The position numbers were made by a program, and so were the translations under genes. A stretch of DNA of 64,000 nt from assembly GCA_900074725.1 (NCBI GenBank), contig LT598454.1, positions 130,854-194,853 of the forward strand, in the 5' to 3' direction. Within the stretch, counting starts at the first letter, position 1, and each line of letters opens with the position of its first letter. Source of the DNA: Lachancea dasiensis. Its lineage: Eukaryota; Ascomycota; Saccharomycetes; Saccharomycetales; Saccharomycetaceae. The notes under the pieces were generated by a model, which did not search any database, was not told the origin of the DNA, and saw nothing but the letters and a program-made list of their open reading frames with translations. Shown here piece by piece: positions 19,701 to 28,661 of this stretch.

Positions 19701-20054
19701 ACAGTTCAGACCAGTCTGGCCTCCGAAGGTCAGTAAAATCGCATCTGGTCTTTCACGCTCGATGATGTAGGTGATGTATTCCGGCGTCACAGGCAGGTAG
19801 TAGATTTCGTCCGCTAGCGAATGGGATGTTTGGTTGGTGGCGATATTGGGGTTGATGAGAATGGTCTTCTTGTTGGCCTCCTTTAGGGCCTTAATCGCCT
19901 GCGAACCCGAGTAATCAAACTCACCGGCCTGTCCAATGGACAAACCACCGGACCCGATGACTAGCACGGATTCCACACCTTTCACAAGCTGTGGGTTGTA
20001 GTGCTCGGTGTTGAAAGCCGACGTTGTGGGAACGACGGACTCGTAGATCGACAT
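16701..20054 (-). CDS. CPA2: arginine-specific carbamoyl phosphate synthetase, large subunit
   Basis: Makes carbamoyl phosphate from glutamine-derived ammonia, bicarbonate and two ATP for arginine synthesis, with the small amidotransferase subunit Cpa1. The 1117-residue length is one less than I recall for S. cerevisiae Cpa2. The two homologous ATP-grasp halves are clear: the first starts at [20 protein letters not shown] and the second at [19 protein letters not shown]. Matching [20 protein letters not shown] and [18 protein letters not shown] blocks close each ATP site. The C-terminal allosteric MGS-like domain is present after about residue 960. There is no fused aspartate carbamoyltransferase, so it is not Ura2. 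The start is the ATG at 20054. Confidence 0.98.
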   Translation of the reverse strand: [1117 protein letters not shown]

Positions 20055-21368
20055 GGGAGAAAACTTTCCAGAAACTATCGCTTACCGTCTGTCGTCGAAA
20101 ATTCGCTAGCTGTAGCTTATCTTCGCACAACTATTGTCGACTGTCGCAATCTTTTTTCAGGTAGATGAAACTTGAAATTTCTCACAACTCAATGGCTTTA
20201 TATTTTATACTAACCGCTACCCGAGCCGATGCGATGAGATACATCGTTTTTTTCCCTGAGTCAGGTTTTCATCATTCATTCATTGTACCATGAAAAAAAA
20301 TTTCAAAATCGTAGAGATGGATATTTGGCCTGTTTTCCAAGAATTCGGGCTCTCACGCTCTTAGAGAGTCTCCTAGCCTGTGCTATCAGTCGAAAAATAC
20401 CATCGTGATTTCGCCTGTGTAAAAGTTTTCAGCCAGAAAGCGAAGGGAAAACTGAAGTGATGTCACGGTGCCGTAACGCCTCGAAACGTCGGAGGTGCAA
20501 GTTCACCTTGCTTGGCCGGTCTCGTCCACACAATGTATTGAGTCATGATAGATGATGACTCGGTCCTGTCCAGAGACGCTGAAGTCATTATCGACGTGCT
20601 TCTGTACTCGAGTAGTGGTGGTTTGACCGAGAGGTTTCCAGCATGGAGAATGGACACTGTGTGCCGGGCGGGCCGTTCAGCACACACCACGTTACTTCGA
20701 TTTCGAGCCAAGATACTGGGTTTTAGAGATTGGTGAACTGGTGAACTTGTGACGTGTTGAAACCCCTGAGATTTATCATCCATCCAACTTTTGGCCCCTG
20801 ATCTTCACCGTTTCTGCTTGGTACCATCTATAATACGGCGACTCGTGATCTCCTGCTGCGACGATCTCTTTTAGTGCGTCCTCTGCAGATTTGCTATATG
20901 TAGCGACAAATGCAAATTAACCGCCAATAAGGGATGTATTGATCTAGGATCAAGCCCGTGGAATCTTGAACCCGGTCATTCGTGAAGCGTAAGCAGTCAA
21001 GCCGTAACAGCATTTCGATGAATGCAGTCTTTCGATATCGCATCACAAAAGCCGTTGGTGATTCGTCTGGTTTTCATTTATTAAAAGTCCTTGCCGCCTA
21101 ATGGTTTCATTGTGTACTAGTTAGTACTAATCCAAAGGCTCTGAGCTCAACCTCTTTCAGCGTTTTGAAAGGTTTTCACTTTCAATCTCAACCGTGTCCC
21201 ACAAACATATGCAGCATTCACAGAAATTTACTCCGAGTGTTAACGAAAACTAAAAGATTGTGGTTGATTACTAGTTTATATCTATATAACTTGACAAATT
21301 AAAGGACGGCCTAAGTTCAATAAATATCAAAATGTTATCCAGCGCGTTTTTCAAAAAGGGAAGAAAGA
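20055..21368. other. CPA2 promoter and oligopeptide transporter 3' region
   Basis: This 1.3 kb span has a TATA element (TATAAAATA on the minus strand, 20201 to 20209) and three Gcn4-type sites listed separately. A 106-codon minus-strand frame (20463 to 20783) overlaps those sites and has no recognisable content. Confidence 0.5.
20257..20561. promoter_or_regulatory. three Gcn4-type sites upstream of CPA2
   Basis: TGAGTCA occurs at 20257 to 20263 and 20539 to 20545, and TGACTC at 20556 to 20561. The nearest lies about 200 bases upstream of the CPA2 ATG. TGA(G/C)TCA is the Gcn4 site of the general amino acid control, which governs arginine genes in S. cerevisiae. Binding here is inferred. Confidence 0.6.
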
Positions 21369-23819
21369 TCACCATTCGGTCAAACCGAAAGACTCACCCT
21401 CTGCCACAAACTGCTGAATAGCAACACCATTGTATTCTGCGGTGTTGATAACATTGTTACCCCACCAGCTTGGTGCAACTGCGTTGGTCAGACCTAGACA
21501 GCAGAAAACCATCAAGGAAGACCAAGCTAGCGAGATGTCTAGAGCCGCGGAGAGCGAATAGTTGTACTTACTCCACCAGGCGAAGAACCGCTTCTTGATG
21601 TAGTAGCCGAAAAAGATACCCACCATACAGTAAGAACCGTAGTTGTATGGTGTGGCAGGAGGGATTAGACCAGTTCCCGAGAAGAAAACAGGCCAATGAA
21701 TGTACTTCACGAAGGACTTTGGCCACTTCTTCAAGATGAGCCAGTTGACCAGAGGTAGGAGGGCACCGAGGATAAAGAAATACATCAGTTTGTTGTAAAA
21801 CTTACCGGGAGAGAACATTCTTTGAGGGCCGATAACACCCCAAATAATGGAGGCATTGAAGAAGACTCTTGATCCTGGACAAGTGAAGTGGGAAGCCTGT
21901 TCTGGAGTGCAAATATTCTCAATATTTCCTTGGGCCCATTTCATGACGCAAATTTGAACCAATGCACCCCACAAGGTGGCAGCCAATTGGGCTGCAAACA
22001 AAACTTTTGGAGCACACTTCATGTAGTGACCCAACTTCATGTCCTGCACGAAGTAGGTTGCTTGGTAATTGGTGATGTAACCAAATGTCTTGAAAAACAT
22101 CATAGCGATGGGCTTACCTGGGGTCATGTATCCAATGATGAATTCAGTCATGACATTAAGACCGACAGAAATGTTGGTAATGGCAAGCACGATACCAATA
22201 GGCAATAGGAAGAAGAAGGCAATGATCAAGGCAATGATCAGAGTGTAAACAGGCATTTCGGTGGGCCAGGCTCTAATAGTAGCGACAGACAGAGCAAAAA
22301 ACACCAAGAATACAATACCGTACCACCACTCTGGAACGTCTTCGTAGTTTCTCATCAATCTGGCATGGACGTCATCCTTTTCGGCTTTTCTGCGTCTAAG
22401 AACATTCAAAATCTGGTTTCCGTGGAATAATGCGGCATGAACGATGGTCGCAGTCATAGAAGCAAAAGATAAACCATAGGAAATTGCGAATGTGGCGGAC
22501 AAATACAGAGGAGAGTATTTCTGGTATCCTTCAAGGTTGAAAGATAAATCAGCGTTGACCACCTTGGAAACATTGTATGAATTTTGGAATCTGTCGAACG
22601 AGCTGGAATCGGAGATTGGAAGAAATTTTCCATACCAGACATTCGAGTAGTGGATTGCTGGAACAATAATCCAGAAGATGCTGACCATAGACAGCAAAAT
22701 TGTGAAAATAGTACCGGCAGGTGGGATCAAAGGCGAACCCACGTAACCGGCAATTTGGTTCCAATCAAATGTGAGGGGAATTAAACCTAAACCGGTACTA
22801 GCACCAAAGACCTGGTTCACAATCACATTGTTTGGCTTGATCCAAGTGACCCACGCGAAGTAAGATAGAGCTTGGAAAATGAAACCAGGGAACCAATAGT
22901 AAACGAAACCACAGGTAAAGACGATCAAGAAGAATTTGAGTCTTGACATGGACCATCCGTTAGCGATGTGGTTTTCGTTAACATGCATGTTTGTTAAGAA
23001 GGTACTTGTGACCAAGTTGGCAGGCCATATCATAGAGGCAGGAGTGACTAGGAGCTTTCTTGTGAGACCGGCCATGGCAAACCCAATACATTGGGTAGAG
23101 AAGATCGCCAACAGGTTAAAACCCCAACCAAAGTCTTTTCCATAAAAGTTGTTCATTGACAAAAGAATATCGGTTGCATAAGCATTACCACCACCAAAAG
23201 AAACGTTACCCATCACACAGATCAAAGCATGTTCTTTTAGGTTAAAGGGAGCAGGGTTTAATTGAGGACCCCATTTGCCGAACAGACGCTTGTTTGGCAT
23301 CACTTTGTCCCAGGCCCTACCTAGGGGCCATGCCAAAATGGCAGTAACGTAACTGTTCAAGACAATAGAAGGGGAGTGCATCGAGAACAACATATTCAGA
23401 CCACACCCAATGGTGGTCATCAACATACCGAGAACCCACATACGCAGAGTGTTTTGGCAGAGATTGGGGTCATCGGTAGAGGGAACAGCAGCACGAACCT
23501 CAGGGTAAGGCGAATCATCTTCTACTGTGATACCCGCATATTCATCATCCAGAGCTACCTGTGAAAGCTTAGCTGCAAGAGGGTCGGCAGAACTGTCAAC
23601 ACCGCCAAGTCCAGACTTTTGGTGTTCGAGATCGCCGCCTTCAGACGAGTTTTCTTCGGTCACAACAATAGTGTCGATACCCTTACCCTTGTTGTCCCCG
23701 GGGTGCACACGATGGTGAAGTTCAGCATCCCCGGTAGCCTGAGAATTTGTAGAATAAAGCAGGTGCTTCTCGGTGACGGGAGCGTCGTCTGTCAAAGCGG
23801 CTTTCAAAAAGTTCTTCAT
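21369..23819 (-). CDS. OPT-family oligopeptide transporter
   Basis: Proton-coupled uptake of small peptides or glutathione is the family role; the substrate here is unknown. The 816-residue protein starts at the ATG at 23819 (MKNFLKAALTDD), because the frame before it has no ATG. An acidic, hydrophilic N-terminal region of about 110 residues leads to the OPT hallmark SPYPEVRAAV followed by DDPN. Some 14 to 16 hydrophobic segments follow, with conserved blocks such as NPAPFNLKEHALI, GLGLIPLTFDW and NYKEV/NYEDVPEWWY-like sequence, and a C-terminal SWWGNN motif. It differs from both Opt1 and Opt2 of S. cerevisiae as I remember them. It may belong to the larger OPT set of other yeasts, so no symbol is given. 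Confidence 0.9.
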   Translation of the reverse strand: MKNFLKAALTDDAPVTEKHLLYSTNSQATGDAELHHRVHPGDNKGKGIDTIVVTEENSSEGGDLEHQKSGLGGVDSSADPLAAKLSQVALDDEYAGITVEDDSPYPEVRAAVPSTDDPNLCQNTLRMWVLGMLMTTIGCGLNMLFSMHSPSIVLNSYVTAILAWPLGRAWDKVMPNKRLFGKWGPQLNPAPFNLKEHALICVMGNVSFGGGNAYATDILLSMNNFYGKDFGWGFNLLAIFSTQCIGFAMAGLTRKLLVTPASMIWPANLVTSTFLTNMHVNENHIANGWSMSRLKFFLIVFTCGFVYYWFPGFIFQALSYFAWVTWIKPNNVIVNQVFGASTGLGLIPLTFDWNQIAGYVGSPLIPPAGTIFTILLSMVSIFWIIVPAIHYSNVWYGKFLPISDSSSFDRFQNSYNVSKVVNADLSFNLEGYQKYSPLYLSATFAISYGLSFASMTATIVHAALFHGNQILNVLRRRKAEKDDVHARLMRNYEDVPEWWYGIVFLVFFALSVATIRAWPTEMPVYTLIIALIIAFFFLLPIGIVLAITNISVGLNVMTEFIIGYMTPGKPIAMMFFKTFGYITNYQATYFVQDMKLGHYMKCAPKVLFAAQLAATLWGALVQICVMKWAQGNIENICTPEQASHFTCPGSRVFFNASIIWGVIGPQRMFSPGKFYNKLMYFFILGALLPLVNWLILKKWPKSFVKYIHWPVFFSGTGLIPPATPYNYGSYCMVGIFFGYYIKKRFFAWWSKYNYSLSAALDISLAWSSLMVFCCLGLTNAVAPSWWGNNVINTAEYNGVAIQQFVAEGESFGLTEW

Positions 23820-26081
23820 AGTATCCGATGTATACAACAAAGAAAGTTTGTTTACCGTTATCTCACTGTTAAAGAAAGTTAAGAACCGAATAAATGATCC
23901 ATTCTTTCGTCTCGCTTCTTTTGGGTTTAAATATGAGCACTAGAGAGTAGAGACATTAGCTTCTCCAATCCAATCTTTGCCGTGTCCCTGGCGGATCACG
24001 TATTTGCATATCTATCACACACACTCTGAGATAAGCCATGTCAACTCCGTTAGGATAAAGCTTTCATCGCCGGTAAATGTGTCGTTTGCATGAACGGTAT
24101 GTCAAATAACTGCAGAGAAGCGATAGGCCACAGGTAGTTCTGGAAAGCTATCTAGAGCGCATGCGTATCACAGGGCCTTTTTGGCACACGGCGAGAATCT
24201 CCGTGCTCGTAACCCATGGCATTCCGAAAGTATCGTCTTTATTGCCGATCCGGCGTACGGCAAAAAGATAAGATTGGACTTGGATATCAGATAAGATTGG
24301 ACTTGGATATCAGATAACAGGGCTTGCAAGTCAGTCGGATGAAGAGACGCAGGGATCGCTGGAAGCGAAACGTATGGGTCCTTTGCCATGTGGACGTGTG
24401 GTCAGTTTGAGCAGATAGCGACTAGTGACTACAGCATGTGCCAACGAAGGCCGTTAAAAGTAACACACCGTAGAACAACAACGGATCCTATCATCCGCAG
24501 GTGTTAGTGAATACTATCTTTCAACCTTGACAGCGTCGTAAGGTGTAGAAACAAAAAGTGTCCTGGCCACCTATTGTCACTTCCCCATGTTAGTTTTAGT
24601 TTAGCCGTTCCTTCAAGAGTAATCCATTGTGTGCTCTCCAAGTGCGGCAAACAAAGAGGTGAAAAGAGGCATTGATACATCAGGGATGGTGGTAGATTGC
24701 CTGTTTTGTGGATAAGCGTTTGAATCTTAGCATTGCTTGCACAGTTACTACCGAATTGGGAAAGTGGCACTTTGAATGCAGATAAGTAAACTAGCATTTT
24801 TTTGTGTCTACATAGCGAAAATGCTGGTGTCCTGAGAAACTACTGTTGCTGATGGCCTTAACGTGCCCATCCTTTCAGAGACACGCAAATAGGAGCCTGT
24901 ATTGCGACAGTATGGTAGAAAATGATGTTAAAGGATCGGAAGTAAGTCTCAGTTACGAAAAGGGGTACTGTGAACTGTAAGTATGACCTCTTTAAGGAGA
25001 ATATTGGCGCTAGTGAGGCCTATTGTTAAAATAGCTATGACACTGTTAGAACTACCGAGTGGTAGTTATCTGTACTGTTTGAATAGCTTGAGCTGCATAA
25101 TGGTAATCACAATTCTAGTGCCATTATAGTACAAAGTGATGATAGCCAAGTCAGTACAAGAAGAACGTACAGGACCGATAAACAAACCAATGGGGTTCAG
25201 AGAAACAGCGATTGCACAGAAATGCTCTGGTCAGCTACTTCAATTATCCAACAGTTCAAAATTTTATCTGTTATATTCAATTGTTGGATTATCCAGCCCT
25301 AACTGCTCCTAGATCATTCCCGCCAGGCTTTTGTAGGAATACATACAATGACCTAGATGTGGACCTAATTTATAGACCGAATAATGGTCAAGAGACAATC
25401 AGAAGCTGCTTTAGAAGCTTCTGATTTAGTATCAAGTACTCAGAATGTTAGACATGATATCTACCAACAAATTGAAAGAACAATTTACCACATTAACTAC
25501 TGCCGACGCTGACTAGCTCCAATAAGAACAGAGCAATACCATTCAATAGGTCATAAGTTGATTATTTTTATTTACACACGCGACATCTCAAACTTCAACT
25601 TGCTTGGTTTCAACTCCAAGCAAAGATCAGGAGAACTGTTCAAAACATTAAATTACCCTGTAGAAAAAATAAGTCAGTCAGACGTTAAATACAGGCCTCT
25701 ATCTTTTTCTGAGATATGAACCGTGAACCATTTGTGGAACGTTAGGATACGCTCGCCCCAATGTCTCTAGTGTCGTCCACAATGTCCAGCCTTTTTTTCA
25801 ATTTCAATTTTAATAGGAAAGGATAACAGATGATACCCTATTTATTATGAGCCTGATATATGATATGCAAGTTCACTTGACCAAATTCAGTCCTAAGTGA
25901 CCAGGCCATGCTATTGTCTATACATATCAAGAATATGTCCAAACTTCGAGTCTCTGAAGTAATATCACTATACACGAGAATATTTTCCACTGAATAATCA
26001 GATCATCGCGCTCCTGCTCAAGGGAGGGAACATGAATGGGATGGATATCAACTTCAAGTTAGAGCTTTTAAAAAGAAACTG
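23820..26081. other. divergent intergenic region, oligopeptide transporter / SEC17
   Basis: The longest gene-free stretch in the window (2.26 kb). It contains the GATAAG-bearing tandem repeat and short AT-rich segments near SEC17. Small frames (24504 to 24797 minus, 25212 to 25424 plus) lack ATG starts or recognisable products. A pair of TGTTGG/CCAACA ends around 25282 to 25469 was considered as a solo LTR and rejected. No tRNA was seen. Confidence 0.45.
24266..24311. repeat. 23-bp tandem duplication carrying GATAAG
   Basis: Two identical adjacent 23-bp units occupy 24266 to 24288 and 24289 to 24311, and a partial third starts AGATAA. Each unit holds GATAAG (24267 to 24272 and 24290 to 24295), the core bound by the nitrogen-regulatory GATA factors Gln3/Gat1. 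The repeat is about 450 bases upstream of the peptide transporter ATG. Confidence 0.85.
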
Positions 26082-27017
26082 ATGGCGGACCCACAGCTAT
26101 TGATACAAAAGGTAAGTCCCATCTATGGTAATGTAGCAACATGCGCACATAACTAACTTTTCATGAAGGCTCAAAAGAAGGCTCAACCTTCGTCGGGATT
26201 TTTCAAGCTCTTTGGGGCTTCTGACTCTTACAGATATGAAGAAGCTGCAGATCTATATGTAGAGGCTGCTAACCTTTACAAGCTACGCCGGGAGCTGGAA
26301 ACAGCTGGCGATTTATTTCTGGAGGCCGCAGCATGTCAATCGAAGGCCCAAAGCGACGATGAAGCTGGAAACACATTTGTCGAGGCTTTCAAAGCTTTCA
26401 AGGCTGGGTCGTCGCCTACAAAGGCATGCAACGCTCTTAATAAGGCGATAGACATCTTCACTCGCCGGGGGCAGTTTAGAAGGGGAGCAAACTTCAAATT
26501 CGAACTTGCAGAGATTTTGGAGGCAGACCTCCGCGACTACCCTGGTGCAATTTCTGCATACGAAGTAGCAGCGGACTGGTACTCCCAAGACCAGGCACTA
26601 GCACTTGCTAACAAGGCTTACCTCAAGTGTGCCGACATTCAGGCGTTGGAAGGTCGCTACATCGAAGCATGCGATGTGTACCGCAAAGTCATTGCCAATT
26701 CCGTGGGTAACAGGCTCAGTCAATGGTCTTTAAAGGACTACTTTTTAAAAACTGCACTTTGCTACTTGGCTGCAGACGATCAAGTCGCGGCTCAAAAGAC
26801 CTTGACAGAGGCTCAAGAACAGGATTCAAACTTTGCCGGTTCGCGTGAGTACGAACTAGCCAATGCTCTACTTGAGGCGTGTGCCGAGGGTGATCCTGAG
26901 AAGCTCAGTGCCAAAGTATATGAATTTGATCGCTTTTCCAAACTTGACAAGTGGAAGACTACTATTTTGCTGAAGATTAAGGACTCCATCGCCTCTGCCG
27001 AAGATGATCTGCTTTAA
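26082..27017 (+). CDS. SEC17: alpha-SNAP (Sec17), spliced
   Basis: The adaptor that loads the ATPase Sec18/NSF onto SNARE complexes for disassembly after membrane fusion. Exon 1 is 26082 to 26111 ([10 protein letters not shown]) and exon 2 is 26169 to 27017 (from [15 protein letters not shown]). Together they give 292 residues, equal to S. cerevisiae Sec17. TPR-like helical repeats fill the protein. Hallmarks are [45 protein letters not shown], and the C-terminal acidic end EDDLL that stimulates Sec18. The ATG at 26163 inside exon 2 would lose the conserved N terminus. S. cerevisiae SEC17 has an intron at the equivalent place, which supports this model. MOH1 is its neighbour in S. cerevisiae, but a ferric reductase lies between them here. 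Confidence 0.95.
26112..26168 (+). other. SEC17: SEC17 intron, 57 nt
   Basis: The 5' site is GTAAGT, the branch-like AACTAAC is at 26151 to 26157, and the 3' AG is at 26167 to 26168, only about 12 nt after the branch adenosine. It falls between codons (phase 0) after codon 10. Confidence 0.9.
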
Positions 27018-28661
27018 GATATCTGGATGCTGTACGGCTTAACGTGCTCAAAGGATATCTAGCGGCCTAAGATCGCCTTTATCAGTATAAGTTTTGGACT
27101 AAGTAATGGCAGCACGTGTGTGCCAAGGAAGATTAATTGGCATGGCACCATCGCTATTTAAGAAATTCGACAGGTACGACCGCTAGGAGGTGAACGATAG
27201 TACAGTTCAACTACCGTGTCCGTGTCTGGTGCGCTTTTTGTTTGTTAGGCTAGCACCAAAGTATAGCCCGATTGCAGTGTGTATGAATCAAAAATGCTAT
27301 AGCTGATATAGACATGAGAGGCCAGTCTGCAATTGCAAGAGCCAATGGCCTTCTCCGTGGTATAAAGGAATTGCCAGAACTAGTATAGGATGCTTTGAAA
27401 TGCTATAAGTCCCCATGCTGGTCAACGAGGTTGGATTCAGGCCAATTTGACCTCGGTTTAGTTAACATGAAAAAAACCAAGCTACCGTACGTTACGCTGA
27501 GTAAAGATATAAGGAGCACAAGGCATTCTTTTTTAGCAAATACCTCACGGTACCCATAAGTTTCCGCTCTCGTCGCTTGTTGGTCGGTAGGATATCCTGC
27601 GTGAGCGAGCACAATTCGATTCTTCCAACTTTGCGCGAGATCCTTGATTGCCTGCACAGCTGGCAGCGGTCGCCTTGTTCAAGAGCACGATCCTTTTGTA
27701 ACTATAATCCCCGTCATTCCGAAGTCTCACGGGGCCCATGTTGCTGTAAAAGAGTCAATTGTTTAAGGGCTTTCCAGCGTATGGATGAGACACACGAAAC
27801 AAAATTGACCAATTTCCGCAGTCAAGGTTTCGCTTTCTCAGAAAAAGAGCTGCCTTCTCAAATGCTTAACATGCGAGTTAGGTTGGTTTGGAGCTGTCGG
27901 CCCCTGTTTTACGTGGTAGGATTGTGATGTCGGAAACCTTGGCAACGAACACACTCTGGGTTAAAAATATGGGTGCGAATCCTAAGTGCGAAACTTGGGT
28001 GCGAAAAAAAAGTATTTGCTAACAGGGTACACTGGCCAAATGTTTCAGATGGTTATCTCTACGGGCCCTGTTCTTTAGTGAATCTTAACTAATATCCAGC
28101 TCGCCGACTTGTTTGAGCTATCGTTATGATTTTTTTCGTCCCAGTTGTTCTAAGACGTCAGCTGAAAAAAACCAAAATATTGCACCCGGAAAGATCGCTC
28201 TCAAGAATTTGGCGGTTCTTGGCCCTGCAGCCAAGTATCTAGGCCTCTTTGACGCGAGCACTGATCCACCGGCGCCTCTTTCTCTGACCAATCAAACCAA
28301 GTATCACCTAAGGAACCAAGAGCTTGGTTCATTTGATCACTGGACGAAGGAGGTGCAGTTGAGGCAATCGTAGTGATTACTGCAGTATCGTGCTGAAAGT
28401 TCGAGGTCATAAATCGAGCCCTCCCAGTCTATGCAGTAGGGTTGCCTCAACGTTGCTGAAGGGACATTCGGTCTTTTGACCGCACCTGAAAGACACCCCA
28501 AAATATAACGTTGCACCTTTTCGAGTACCAAGCCAAGCGATATTTTAGTATAAAGTGTACCGAGTTTCGGTTGGAGCCAAGCCGATAGCGAGAGCCCAGA
28601 TAGTTATCCACCACAATTGAAAGAAAGTAAGGCCCTCACCTTGCGAGATCCCCTCAGTTTC
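27018..28661. other. SEC17 3' region and ferric reductase promoter
   Basis: A 1.64 kb span. The right part has three Aft-type sites listed separately. Short frames on both strands are unrecognised, and no RNA gene was seen. Confidence 0.5.
27971..28187. promoter_or_regulatory. three Aft1/Aft2-type sites upstream of FRE gene
   Basis: GGGTGCG occurs at 27971 to 27977 and 27997 to 28003 (reverse of CGCACCC), and TGCACCC at 28181 to 28187. These match YRCACCC, the S. cerevisiae iron-regulon element, 475 to 690 bases before the ferric reductase ATG. The match is direct; iron-responsive control is inferred. Confidence 0.55.

Noticed and set aside
20463-20783. 106-codon minus-strand frame upstream of CPA2
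   Set aside because: Covers the Gcn4-type sites of the CPA2 promoter, has no recognisable content and is low in hydrophobic residues; probably chance.
24504-24797. 97-codon minus-strand frame between the peptide transporter and SEC17
   Set aside because: No recognisable motif, and composition typical of random AT/GC-balanced sequence.
25282-25469. Possible solo LTR with TGTTGG and CCAACA ends
   Set aside because: Only about 188 bases, no matching 5-bp target duplication on the flanks, and no primer-binding or polypurine signals nearby.
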